A stretch of DNA of 51,838 nucleotides from Sphingobium lactosutens DS20 (GCF_000445105.1 NZ_ATDP01000047.1:1-51838); one strand, 5' to 3'; positions 35,903 to 43,908 are shown, numbered from the stretch's first letter. Notes: a model not told the origin generated them from the letters alone. Numbers and translations: made by a program.

Positions 35903-36408
35903 TGCACGCTCCTCAATCGCGGCCGTTCACCCTCCCGGAGGAGGGTCGCCAGTCGGTCGCGCGCCCGGGATATGCGCGACATCACCGTGCCCAGCGGCAC
36001 GCCGACAACGGCAGCGACCTCCGCATAGGGCAGGCCCTCGACCGATACGAGGAGCAGCACCGTTCGCTGCTCCTCGGGCAACGCATCAAGGGCGCGCAGC
36101 AGGTCGCGGTGGTGTAGGCCTGTTTCCTGATCGGCCGGACGGCCGAGCGTGGCGTCGTCCACGAGGTGGAGCGGAACCGCTGTGCCTCGCCGGCTATGCT
36201 GCCGCTGATGGTCGACCAACAGATTGTGCAGGATCGTATAGACCCATGGGCGCACCTCCGCCCCGCGTCGTTGTCGCCAGCGCCCGACCGCGCGCTCGAG
36301 ACAATCCTGCACCACGTCATCTGCCATTGCCCGATCGCGCAACCACGACCGGGCATAGCGGCGCAGACCGGGGATCAGGGGCTCGATCGCGGCGGCAAGC
36401 GGGTCCAT
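35899..36408 (-). CDS. ECF-type RNA polymerase sigma factor
   Basis: 169 residues. Sigma region 2 (MADDVVQDCLERAVGRWRQ) and region 4 (LDALPEEQRTVLLLVSVEGLPYAEVAAVVGV... RISRARDRL) are clear. It is preceded by one base after the YVTN gene stop and overlaps the anti-sigma gene, so all four genes of this run are co-transcribed. Its own promoter is probably the GGAAT-N16-CGTC site upstream of the DUF305 gene. Confidence 0.9.
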   Translation of the reverse strand: MDPLAAAIEPLIPGLRRYARSWLRDRAMADDVVQDCLERAVGRWRQRRGAEVRPWVYTILHNLLVDHQRQHSRRGTAVPLHLVDDATLGRPADQETGLHHRDLLRALDALPEEQRTVLLLVSVEGLPYAEVAAVVGVPLGTVMSRISRARDRLATLLREGERPRLRSVQ

Positions 36409-36409
36409 G

Positions 36410-37849
36410 TCAGTCGCGCTGTACCTGCACGATGCGTCCCGGCGCGCCGTTCACCACCTCAGCGACCGCCAGAAAACGGCGGGGCGTCGCGGTGCTGCCT
36501 TGAACGATCTGCCGGATCGGACCCGACGCGTTGACGATCGCCGCACCCGCCGGGTTGCTCATGAAGTTGGCAAGCGGCTCTACAGCGCCGCTACCATCCG
36601 CGTTGGCGGTCAGCACGAGCATGTAGGGCTTCTTGGGCTGCAAACCGGTAACGGCACTCTGCACGACCTGAATGATGCCTTGGTCGAAGAGGGTGATGCT
36701 GCTTGCCGCACCCTTGCCGCCGATCGGCCCCATAGTCAGATGCAACGCCTTGCCGGCCGTGCCGAGCGGCTGGAGATTGTCGGTGCCGGGGCCTGTCGGA
36801 ACAGCGTTCGGCACATAGGCGATCGCCTGCGGTGCCTGTCCGACCGGCACGGTAGCGACGACCGTGTTGCCAGCGGTGTCGATCGCGGCCAGCTCATCGG
36901 CATTCTCCAGCCCGACATAGATGCGCCGACCGTCGCCGGACGGCCAGACACCGTGCGGCATCTTGCCGACTGGAATGGTTGCCACCAGCGTGAAGTCGGA
37001 CGTGCGGAACACCTTCACCGCATTCTCCCCGCCGACCGTCACATAGGCGAACTGCCCCTTGGCCGTGCGGGCGAAGTTGACGTGATTGGTGATCGGCCCG
37101 GTATCCAGCACCTTGAGGATTGTGAAGGGTGGCCTGGCATCGAATGCGACCGTCTTGCCGATGTCCTTTAGCGTAAACCACGCCTGCTTGCCGTCCGGCG
37201 TCGCGGCGATGTTGGGGCAGAATGGGCTCGGCTGCGCCACCTGTCCGACCTGTGCGTGGGTTGCGACATCGAACACGGCCAGCACCGGATTGAACGAGGA
37301 ACAGACATAGCCGTATCGCCCATCGGGCGAGAAGATCGTCATACCCGGACCACCGGGCGTCTTGATGCGGCCGGTTTCCTTGTACGTCGCGGGATCGAGC
37401 ACGGCGATATAGTCCTCGCCGCGAACGGTGACCCAGACCTCCTTTCCGTCCGGCGTGAAGAACGCCTCGTGCGGACTGCGCCCGACATAGGTCGTGTGTT
37501 TGACCGTGTTGGTGGCGGTGTCGATCCACGACACGGCATTCGATCCGATCGACACGACCGCCAAGGTCTTCCCGTCCGGCGAGAAGCCCAGGCCGTGGAC
37601 CAGCACTTGTCCCTTGTAGAGCGGGGAGAAGTTCATCGGCTGCGGATCGCCGAGCTTGATGACGCCGAGCAGCCGGTTGTCGGCAGGGTCCGTCACCGAC
37701 ACCGTGTTGGAGAATTGTTCGGACGCATAGACGCGGTCGCGGTGGCTGACGGGCATGTCCTTGGCGTTCCACGGCGCCTGCTGCGCCATGGCGAGGCCCG
37801 GTGCGGCGCTCATCAGCAAGGCGGCCGAGCGCAGGATGGTCCGGATCAT
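36410..37849 (-). CDS. Secreted YVTN-type beta-propeller protein
   Basis: 479 residues with a signal peptide (LLMSAAPGLAMAQQ). Repeats of the propeller type: HGLGFSPDGKTLAVVS, HEAFFTPDGKEVWVTV, MTIFSPDGRYGYVCSS, NIAATPDGKQAWFTL, HGVWPSGDGRRIYVGL, each followed by VxDxAT-like strands, making about seven blades in residues 40-350. A distinct C-terminal part (about 365-479) has no motif I recognise. The protein is periplasmic and may bind a ligand, metal or partner. It sits between a DUF305 protein and the sigma factor with 1-base gaps, so it is a candidate sensor or effector of that system. Confidence 0.82.
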   Translation of the reverse strand: MIRTILRSAALLMSAAPGLAMAQQAPWNAKDMPVSHRDRVYASEQFSNTVSVTDPADNRLLGVIKLGDPQPMNFSPLYKGQVLVHGLGFSPDGKTLAVVSIGSNAVSWIDTATNTVKHTTYVGRSPHEAFFTPDGKEVWVTVRGEDYIAVLDPATYKETGRIKTPGGPGMTIFSPDGRYGYVCSSFNPVLAVFDVATHAQVGQVAQPSPFCPNIAATPDGKQAWFTLKDIGKTVAFDARPPFTILKVLDTGPITNHVNFARTAKGQFAYVTVGGENAVKVFRTSDFTLVATIPVGKMPHGVWPSGDGRRIYVGLENADELAAIDTAGNTVVATVPVGQAPQAIAYVPNAVPTGPGTDNLQPLGTAGKALHLTMGPIGGKGAASSITLFDQGIIQVVQSAVTGLQPKKPYMLVLTANADGSGAVEPLANFMSNPAGAAIVNASGPIRQIVQGSTATPRRFLAVAEVVNGAPGRIVQVQRD

Positions 37850-37850
37850 G

Positions 37851-38249
37851 TCAGTGCTCCATAGGGCTGTGGTGGTCGCCGCCCTGCGTCGGGGCCGGCG
37901 TCGAAGGCGGTAGCGGCTGACCGATCGCCAACTTCATAGCGGCAATCTCCTGCTGCTGATCGATGATGATCTCCTGCGCGATGCGCTTGAGCTGCTCGTT
38001 ATGGCCGTAGCGCAGCTCCGCCACTGCCATATCGATCGCACCCTGATGATGCGGGAGCATCATCGTGACGAAGTCGCGGTCGACGTTGCCGGACGGCTTG
38101 ACCATCATGCCCGCCATCATCCGGTCCATCGCGGCAGCCACCATGCTGGCGTAACCACCGGCAGGGGCGGCCGCGACTGCGCCTGTGAGCAGGGCCGAAG
38201 CAGTCAGACCGAGCATCCAATATCGTCTACGCATAAGCCTCCGGCGCAT
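37851..38249 (-). CDS. DUF305 protein (CopM-like, periplasmic)
   Basis: About 132 residues from ATG 38249; ATG 38234 with GGAGG three bases upstream is also possible. ATG 38264 overlaps the predicted -10 box and is unlikely. Signal-like segment (GLTASALLTGAVAAAP) and the DUF305 core with FVTMMLPHHQGAIDMAVAELRYG; the His/Met pairs suggest Cu or Ag binding, as in CopM. C-terminal tail GGDHHSPMEH adds more ligands. First gene of the operon with the propeller and sigma/anti-sigma genes. Confidence 0.83.
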   Translation of the reverse strand: MRRRLMRRRYWMLGLTASALLTGAVAAAPAGGYASMVAAAMDRMMAGMMVKPSGNVDRDFVTMMLPHHQGAIDMAVAELRYGHNEQLKRIAQEIIIDQQQEIAAMKLAIGQPLPPSTPAPTQGGDHHSPMEH

Positions 38250-38263
38250 CAGTCCTGAAAGCA

Positions 38264-38290
38264 TAGACGACGCTCGTCCGGGTTTATTCC
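38264..38290 (-). promoter_or_regulatory. Candidate ECF sigma promoter of the DUF305 operon
   Basis: Read on the minus strand: GGAAT, a 16-base spacer and CGTCTA. This -35/-10 pair resembles ECF-dependent promoters in alphaproteobacteria. It stands directly before the DUF305 gene, which implies that the sigma factor encoded downstream drives its own operon. Confidence 0.5.
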
Positions 38291-38405
38291 ATGGGTGAGC
38301 CGGTTATCAGCCTTCCCGATTGGGAACCTCCAACGGGACGACCGTGACCGACACAAAAATCCGCTGTATGCCCGCCGGGGCTTTCCCAAAATATGTTCCC
38401 GAAAT

Positions 38406-38450
38406 ATGAGTCCCGAAATTCGCTGTTTGAGATGGGATAACGGGACTCAT
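38406..38450. other. Probable res site of the third resolvase
   Basis: ATGAGTCCCG (38406-38415) and CGGGACTCAT (38441-38450) form a perfect 10-bp inverted repeat with 25 bases between, and a CCCGAAATATG-like repeat lies just upstream. The right arm overlaps the resolvase ATG at 38449. This could be the recombination site, the autorepression operator, or both. Confidence 0.5.
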
Positions 38451-39015
38451 GCTGGTTGGTTATGCGCGTGTCTCGACCTCCGACCAGGACCTGACGCTAC
38501 AAACCGATGCGCTGACCAAGGCTGGCTGTGAAAAGCTGTTCACCGACAAGGTGAGCGGCGCGAAGCTGAACCGTCCCGGTCTGACCGAAGCTCTCAATTT
38601 CGTGCGGGCCGGTGACACGCTGGTGATATGGAAGCTCGATCGCCTTGGCCGATCGATCGGGGGCCTGATCGAACTGGCGGCGGACTTGTCCGCTCGGAAG
38701 ATTGATTTCCGGTCCCTGACGGACGGGTTCGACACGGCAACCCCATCGGGCCGTCTGCTGTTCCATATCCTCGCTTCTGTCGCGGAGATGGAGCGCGAAC
38801 TGATAAAGGAACGGACGATTGCCGGTTTGGCAGCGGCACGGGCCAAGGGCGGCACGGGCGGAGGCCGCAAGTCGGTCATGACGCCTGACATGCTCGATAC
38901 CGCCCGCAAGCTGCTCAAGGCTGGCGACAAACCGGCGAAGGTCGCGAAGCTGCTCCAGGTCGGCCGTTCTACCTTCTATCGCCACTTCCCTGCGGCCGAG
39001 CGCGAACCCGGCTAA
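38449..39015 (+). CDS. Serine resolvase
   Basis: 188 residues. MLVGYARVSTSDQDLTLQ with catalytic serine at residue 9; KLDRLGRSIGGLIE and the E-helix VAEMERELIKERTIAGL are typical. Helix-turn-helix at the C-terminus (KPAKVAKLLQVGRSTFYRHF). No matching Tn3 transposase lies beside it. It ends 6 bases before the IS transposase stop (tail to tail), so it is probably a remnant of the element that brought in the sulfite/sigma block, or a stand-alone passenger. Confidence 0.87.
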   Translation: MLVGYARVSTSDQDLTLQTDALTKAGCEKLFTDKVSGAKLNRPGLTEALNFVRAGDTLVIWKLDRLGRSIGGLIELAADLSARKIDFRSLTDGFDTATPSGRLLFHILASVAEMERELIKERTIAGLAAARAKGGTGGGRKSVMTPDMLDTARKLLKAGDKPAKVAKLLQVGRSTFYRHFPAAEREPG

Positions 39016-39021
39016 CCGGCG

Positions 39022-40446
39022 TCAGAAGATCGTCGCGTAGTAGGATTGCTCGAACCGGCCACGGCTGATCCGGGCCATGCGCTCGATGCGTTCCGGCACC
39101 GGGGGCGGGCGACGGTTCCGGGCCGGTCTTGCGTCGGTGCGGGCTAACAGCACGAGATTGGCAATGGCCGCGCCCAACAGAAACTCTTCTTCGGCACCGC
39201 GCAGTCCGCGAAGGTGCAGGCGGGTCAGCCCTCGCTTGCCTTTGGCATCGGCGAACACCCGCTCGACACCCCGGCGCAGCCGCATCGACCGCTTGAATAG
39301 CGGCGTCTGCATCTCGCCGCGCACCATCTCACGCACGTCCTCATATTCGCTGTGCGTGACCGACCTGTTGCTGCCTGCGGTGCATTTCCGTTTGAGGTGA
39401 CAGGCGCGGCAATCGGCAGGACTGGCGCTGTATCGGAGAAAGCCCGCCCGACGATCGGCACCGCGAAAGGGCAGTATCTTCCCAGCGGGGCAGACATAGC
39501 GGTCCTGCTCCCGCTCATAGCGGAAGGCTTCGCGGGGGAATTTGCCCTTGGTCTGTTCGGATCGTTCCAGCACCGGGATATGCGGGATGGTGCCGCGATC
39601 GGTGACGAACGCCAGGAACGCAGCGCTGCCATAGGCGGTGTCGGCCGCGACACGCTTTGGCCGATAGCCGAACCGATTGTCGGCCCGTGCCAGCATGGTC
39701 CGCCCCGCATCGACTTCCGCGGCGAAGCGGGCGGGACTGGCCTCCACGTCGATCGCCACCCCTCCCGGCGTGTCAATCAGGACATTGAAGGCATAGCCGA
39801 ACCGGCCCCGCGCCGTGCGCGCCGACCATGCCGACGCCGGATCGGTGCGTGACACCTCGGCCGGTTTGCCACGCGGTACGCCATGTTCCTGCGGTGGAGC
39901 ATTGGCCTGATCCGCCAGCCATTCACAAACCGGGCGGGGAAGCCGGGGCGCGGCCATGTCGGCGTCCCGCATCTTGCGCTGCCAGCTTGCATCGGCCGCG
40001 ACGAACGATGCATCGATTGCGGCATCCTTGTGGGCGATCAGCCCCGCATCGGCGCAGCGCCGCACCGTCTGCTCGAACAGGATGCGGAAGATGCTAGCAT
40101 CGCGGAAGCGGCCATGCCGGTTCTTGCTAAACGTCGAGTGGTGCGGCACCGGCGCGTTGAGCGGCAATCGGCAGAACCAGCGATAGGCGAGGTTGAAGCG
40201 GACTTCCTCACACAGACGGCGCTCCGACGTGATGCCATAGAGGCGAGCGATCAGCGCCATGCGGACCAGCAATTCAGGCGCGATCGAGGGACGCCCACGG
40301 CAACTGTAGTGCGGCGCGAGCGCATCGCGCAGTTCACCCAGGTCGATCAGCCCGTCTATCCTGTGCAGCATATGATCGGCGGGGATCATCGCTCCCAGCG
40401 CCCGCCAGCTTGCGCCCTTGCCGCCTCGCTGTTGCTCACCCATCAT
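39022..40446 (-). CDS. IS1182-like transposase
   Basis: 474 residues. The N-terminal DUF772-like region has SIAPELLVRMALIARLYGITSERRLCEEVRFNLAYRWF. The catalytic core shows D in KDAAIDASF, D in AADTAYGSAAF and E in GVERVFADAKG, with the Cys pair DCRACHLKRKC before the last part. It moves the IS by a DDE reaction. The right IS end is at 40511-40523, upstream of the gene; no matching end follows its 3' terminus, where the resolvase gene begins at once. Confidence 0.88.
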   Translation of the reverse strand: MMGEQQRGGKGASWRALGAMIPADHMLHRIDGLIDLGELRDALAPHYSCRGRPSIAPELLVRMALIARLYGITSERRLCEEVRFNLAYRWFCRLPLNAPVPHHSTFSKNRHGRFRDASIFRILFEQTVRRCADAGLIAHKDAAIDASFVAADASWQRKMRDADMAAPRLPRPVCEWLADQANAPPQEHGVPRGKPAEVSRTDPASAWSARTARGRFGYAFNVLIDTPGGVAIDVEASPARFAAEVDAGRTMLARADNRFGYRPKRVAADTAYGSAAFLAFVTDRGTIPHIPVLERSEQTKGKFPREAFRYEREQDRYVCPAGKILPFRGADRRAGFLRYSASPADCRACHLKRKCTAGSNRSVTHSEYEDVREMVRGEMQTPLFKRSMRLRRGVERVFADAKGKRGLTRLHLRGLRGAEEEFLLGAAIANLVLLARTDARPARNRRPPPVPERIERMARISRGRFEQSYYATIF

Positions 40447-40510
40447 GGCCGCTGCTCCCGATGTGTCGAAGCAGGGAACCCGTTAGGAACGCGATCGGAT
40501 CACCCGGCCT

Positions 40511-40523
40511 TTTTTCAACAGCC
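40511..40523 (-). repeat. Right end of the IS1182-like element
   Basis: TTTTTCAACAGCC, the inverse of 30878-30890. It lies between the transposase start and the MerR gene, where an IS end is expected. Confidence 0.55.
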
Positions 40524-40540
40524 CCGACCGGTTTTGACAC

Positions 40541-40957
40541 CTAAGTGGTTGTATATTGGTCAAGCAATTCGATCACGGCACAACTCGCCGCCCCGTCGCC
40601 CTCGCAACGGTCGATCGTCGTGGCAAGCAGGCTTTCGAGTTGCGCTAGGTCTGCCATTTTCGCGCGAACCCGCTCCAGGTGGTGGGCCGCGATCTCGCGG
40701 ACCTCACTGCACGACGCCTGCGCGGGACCGCCAAGTGACAGGATCGCGCGCACCTCGGCCGGGGTGAAGCCGAGTTCACGCGCGCCACGGATGAATCCAA
40801 GGACGCGGACGTGGCCGGCCCCATATACTCGCCGGCCCCCGCTCGTGCGGGGTGGGGTCGCCACAATGCCGACGCGCTCGAAATAGCGGATCGTCTCGAT
40901 GTTCACGCCGGTTCGGCGCGACAACTCGCCGATAGCTAGGCCTTTCTCATCCCTCAT
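40541..40957 (-). CDS. merR: MerR-family regulator, mercury type
   Basis: 138 residues. Winged helix with GVNIETIRYFERVGIVATPPRT and GGRRVYG. C83, C118 and C126 occupy the positions of the three Hg(II)-binding cysteines of MerR (82, 117, 126), although the last spacing is one shorter. Divergent from the MerT-like gene across a typical MerR promoter. An alternative is a Cd/Pb sensor of the same family, but the downstream genes favour mercury. Confidence 0.85.
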   Translation of the reverse strand: MRDEKGLAIGELSRRTGVNIETIRYFERVGIVATPPRTSGGRRVYGAGHVRVLGFIRGARELGFTPAEVRAILSLGGPAQASCSEVREIAAHHLERVRAKMADLAQLESLLATTIDRCEGDGAASCAVIELLDQYTTT

Positions 40958-40964
40958 AATTCGC

Positions 40965-40995
40965 TTGCTCCTGTAGCCGCTACAGGAGGCATTAG
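40965..40995 (+). promoter_or_regulatory. MerR-type promoter of the merT-like gene
   Basis: TTGCTC (40965-40970), 19-bp spacer, CATTAG (40990-40995). The spacer contains the perfect dyad CTGTAG-CCG-CTACAG. The regulator should twist this overlong promoter open when metal is bound. Confidence 0.72.
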
Positions 40996-41020
40996 GGGGT
41001 TATTCCGCCGGAGACGACTG

Positions 41021-41437
41021 ATGAATAAAAGGATTTTGCCGCACGAAACCCTGGCCGCTTCCGCATCGCCACGCCGCGCCGACGCGGGGCTATCCGCCCT
41101 GGGTGCGCTGGCGAGCTTCGGCGCGGTCCTAGCCGCCGCATCCTGCTGCGTCTTGCCGCTCGCGCTGGCGGCGCTGGGCGTGGGGGCGGGCCTGTCGAGC
41201 ACCTTCGCCGCGCTGATGCCTCTGCGCTGGGCCCTGACGGCGCTTTCCCTCGTCGGCCTGGCTGCCGGGTGGTGGGCGTATGTGCGGCGTCGGAGGACCT
41301 GCGCTGCGGATCGGTCCTGCACCGTGACCCTACCGTCCCGCGCAACTCCGATCATGCTCACGATCGGCACGACCCTGACGCTGACCGCGCTGATATGGGA
41401 TCGCATTGAAGCGCCGCTTATAAAGGCGCTTTCCTGA
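41021..41437 (+). CDS. merT: MerT-like mercuric ion transport protein
   Basis: 138 residues, three hydrophobic segments. The first contains the vicinal pair SCC (C42-C43) in AAASCCVLPLALAALGVGAG, the entry site in MerT. A second Cys pair lies in the cytoplasmic loop (RRRTCAADRSCT). It would carry Hg(II) across the inner membrane, normally to mercuric reductase, which is absent here. One-base overlap with the next gene. Confidence 0.85.
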   Translation: MNKRILPHETLAASASPRRADAGLSALGALASFGAVLAAASCCVLPLALAALGVGAGLSSTFAALMPLRWALTALSLVGLAAGWWAYVRRRRTCAADRSCTVTLPSRATPIMLTIGTTLTLTALIWDRIEAPLIKALS

Positions 41438-41658
41438 TGCAGCTCACCTCCACGCTGACCTGTCCCGAGTGCGGCGGTGTCGCGACCGAGACGATGCCCA
41501 CCAACGCCTGCCAGTTCTTCTATGATTGCCGACATTGCGCGGCGGTGCTGCGGCCCCTGGCCGGCGACTGCTGCGTGTTCTGCTCGTTCGGCGATGTCCC
41601 ATGCCCTCCGATTCAGGAGGCGAAGGCGAACGGGACCGTGGCGGGCTGCTGCGGGTGA
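41437..41658 (+). CDS. GDCCVFCS small cysteine-rich protein of mer operons
   Basis: 73 residues with ten cysteines: LTCPECGG, FYDCRHC, the signature GDCCVFCSFGDVPCPPIQ and a C-terminal GCCG. This small protein is commonly found next to merT; its job is not established, and metal binding is likely. It is cytoplasmic by sequence and translated together with the MerT-like gene. Confidence 0.82.
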   Translation: MQLTSTLTCPECGGVATETMPTNACQFFYDCRHCAAVLRPLAGDCCVFCSFGDVPCPPIQEAKANGTVAGCCG

Positions 41659-41674
41659 GGGGGTATCGCACCTT

Positions 41675-42259
41675 TCAATCCGGGATGAGCGCGTAACCCC
41701 GGATTTGTAGATTCGCCAAGGTTGTAAGCGCCGAATCATCGATCTCAACGCCCGAAGCCACTTGGTTCGGCATGATCTCATTTCCGACCATGGCCTGACT
41801 GCAAACGCGGATTGAAACACCGGCTTTCTGGAGAGCGGCAATCAGCGCAGCGTTCGGGTTGGCCGCTACCTTCATACGCGCCGCATATGGCGCGTTCTGC
41901 AGGACGAGCGGGGTCGCGGGACCATGAATGATGACGGCGATGTCACCAGCCGGATGGACCTTGTCCGCGCCTAGCAGGTTCACGAAGCGCGCGACCTTCT
42001 CAAGGCTGGGATTCACTTTGTCGGGAGAGCTTGCGGCCTTGGTGACATTGAACAAGACGCGGTAGCGAAGCTTGGGATCGGGCCGCTCGGCAGCACTGGG
42101 CACGGCCACGATCCCGCCAAATCCCGGTATTACGGGATAAACCAGATTATCCTGTGCAGCTAGCGAGGTGCCGCCGGTCAGCATCGTTGCCGCGAGCAGA
42201 AATGTGGCGAAAGCTCTTTTTGGCAACCTTGCTCTCCTGTTGGACGGTAGGCGCTGCAT
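41675..42259 (-). CDS. Exported DsrE-family protein
   Basis: 194 residues with an N-terminal signal (FATFLLAATMLTGGTSLAAQ). The core matches the DsrE fold: VLFNVTKAASSPDKVNPSLEKVARFVNLLG, AVIIHGPATPLVL, and GVSIRVCSQAM with the single conserved cysteine. DsrE-like proteins handle sulfane sulfur or pass persulfides. It lies 27 bases after the multicopper oxidase and beside the sulfide-response operon, so a sulfur/copper link is reasonable but unproven. Confidence 0.8.
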   Translation of the reverse strand: MQRLPSNRRARLPKRAFATFLLAATMLTGGTSLAAQDNLVYPVIPGFGGIVAVPSAAERPDPKLRYRVLFNVTKAASSPDKVNPSLEKVARFVNLLGADKVHPAGDIAVIIHGPATPLVLQNAPYAARMKVAANPNAALIAALQKAGVSIRVCSQAMVGNEIMPNQVASGVEIDDSALTTLANLQIRGYALIPD

Positions 42260-42286
42260 AAACTCTCCAGAAGTGGGAGCCTACGC

Positions 42287-43759
42287 CTACGCAACACTGA
42301 ACTGGCCCATCATTCCATTATCCTCATGTTCAAGGATATGGCAGTGATACATGAAGGGAGCGCTCTTGGCCGGCTGATCAAATCGGATGAGAAGCTCCAC
42401 CGGTTCCTTGACGAGGACCGTGTCGCGCGGCCCCTGGTCGAGAACATCGGGCTGCCCGCCACCGCGGGTGAGAACATCAAAGTGGACGCCGTGAATATGG
42501 ATCGGGTGGCGCATCATTTCGCCAGACACCTCCCATATTTCGGTGGAGCCTAGCTTCACCGTCTCATCGATGCGATTCATGTCGAATGGCTTGCCATTGA
42601 TCGTAAGGCCGCCACCGCCGCTTCCTGAGCCCATCATGCCGCCCATGCCCATGTTGAGGCTCAGACGGCGACGGCGCACCGCCTTGCTGGCGTCGGGCCC
42701 AGTTCGTGATGCCAGAAGGGTCGGCACGACGCCGCTGGCACGAGCCTGTCCCAACGGCCGTGGTTCAAACCGCAGCACGGTCGCTGGTGCCGCGGCATCG
42801 GTCCTTCGGGCGCCACGCCCCATCATACCCATGCCGCCCATCATCGAGCTGTTGGTATCAGCCGCCGTCACCAGCGAGGCGGACCTACCGTCCGTGAAGT
42901 CCACGAGAAGCTCGGCACGTTGGCCCGGCGCCAAGGTTATGGCTTCCAATGCCACTGCGTGTTCGAGCAGCCCCCCTTCGGTTCCGATCCAGTGAAAGCT
43001 CCGCCGATCGGAAAACGACAGCTCATAAATCCGCGCGTTCGATGCGTTGACGAGCCGCAAGCGAACCAACCGATTTGGCACCGCCGCCAGCGGATTCACC
43101 GCGCCGTTCACAAGGATCGTGTCGCCGCGCCGGCCCTGCATGGCGACCATCATGCCGCCTGGCATGACAAGGCGACCATTTTCGAACTGGCGATCCTGGA
43201 TGAGCAGGGGCAGATCGTCCACGCCATATTCTGACGGGAGCCCCAGGCCCTGCTCTTCGTCGTCGGTTACCAGCAACGCCCCAGCCAGGCCCGAATAGAC
43301 TTGCTCGGCCGTCAACCCATGGACGTGTGAGTGATAAAGGAGGGTCGCTGCGGGCTGCCGGATCGGGAGCGTGGGCCGCCAGGTCGCGCCCGGCGCGATG
43401 ATCTGATGGGGGCCACCATCCAGCTCTCCGGGGATCAGAAGCCCGTGCCAATGCACAGTCGTGTCCGCGTTGAGCCCGTTGGTCACGACAGCCGCCACGT
43501 CGTCGCCACGGCGCACCCTGATCGTCGGTCCGAGATAGCTGCCATTATACCCGAGCGTGTCACTCGGCCGGCCTGGATAAAATGAAGTCGTTCCGGACTG
43601 GACCCGTAGCGCGAATGAGCGGCCAGGCCGTGCGTCCAACAGCGGCGGCATCGGAAGCGGGTTTGCACCTCCCCCGCCGAGGCCCGGCGTGGAGCGCGAG
43701 CAAGCGGTGGTTGCGAACAATGCCGCTCCGCCAGCCAACAGCGAACGTCGATCGAGCAT
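42287..43759 (-). CDS. Multicopper oxidase (CueO/CopA-like)
   Basis: 490 residues. The N-terminus MLDRRSLLAGG with TTACS looks like a combined twin-arginine/lipoprotein export signal. Copper-site motifs in order: TTVHWHG, YHSHVHG, HPIHIHGVHF and HCHILEHEDNGMM, covering the type 1, 2 and 3 sites. Met-rich loops (SSMMGGMGMMG, LNMGMGGMMG) match the Cu(I)-oxidising CueO/CopA class. Periplasmic oxidation of Cu(I), or possibly of sulfur compounds, is expected. Its ATG directly follows the stop of a 41-codon ORF. Confidence 0.9.
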   Translation of the reverse strand: MLDRRSLLAGGAALFATTACSRSTPGLGGGGANPLPMPPLLDARPGRSFALRVQSGTTSFYPGRPSDTLGYNGSYLGPTIRVRRGDDVAAVVTNGLNADTTVHWHGLLIPGELDGGPHQIIAPGATWRPTLPIRQPAATLLYHSHVHGLTAEQVYSGLAGALLVTDDEEQGLGLPSEYGVDDLPLLIQDRQFENGRLVMPGGMMVAMQGRRGDTILVNGAVNPLAAVPNRLVRLRLVNASNARIYELSFSDRRSFHWIGTEGGLLEHAVALEAITLAPGQRAELLVDFTDGRSASLVTAADTNSSMMGGMGMMGRGARRTDAAAPATVLRFEPRPLGQARASGVVPTLLASRTGPDASKAVRRRRLSLNMGMGGMMGSGSGGGGLTINGKPFDMNRIDETVKLGSTEIWEVSGEMMRHPIHIHGVHFDVLTRGGGQPDVLDQGPRDTVLVKEPVELLIRFDQPAKSAPFMYHCHILEHEDNGMMGQFSVA

Positions 43760-43885
43760 CTAAATCTGTCCCAGCGTGCAGCGCAGCTCGGAAGCGATAC
43801 GGACAGCCTGGTCGATCAGCATGGGGTTACCTCGCACTCCGGCGCTTCGAAGGAGCCTCGATGGCTTGGCGAAATAGTAGCTCAC
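43760..43885 (-). CDS. Small 41-residue protein coupled to the multicopper oxidase
   Basis: GTG 43885 is preceded by a perfect AGGAGG (forward strand 43894-43899) 8 bases upstream. The product reads VSYYFAKPSRLLRSAG then VRGNPMLIDQAVRIASELRC and TLGQI. Its TAG stop is immediately followed by the ATG of the oxidase, an arrangement that couples the two. No family is recognised. It could be a leader peptide, a small regulator or a start-site extension. The strong ribosome binding site and coupling argue that it is translated. Confidence 0.55.
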   Translation of the reverse strand: MSYYFAKPSRLLRSAGVRGNPMLIDQAVRIASELRCTLGQI

Positions 43886-43908
43886 GGGGGGAACCTCCTA
43901 GCTGGCGC

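Noticed and set aside
30824..40540. Composite transposon with two full IS1182 copies
   Set aside because: Only one transposase gene is present; at 30878 there is just an end-like 13-mer, so a true composite is not supported.
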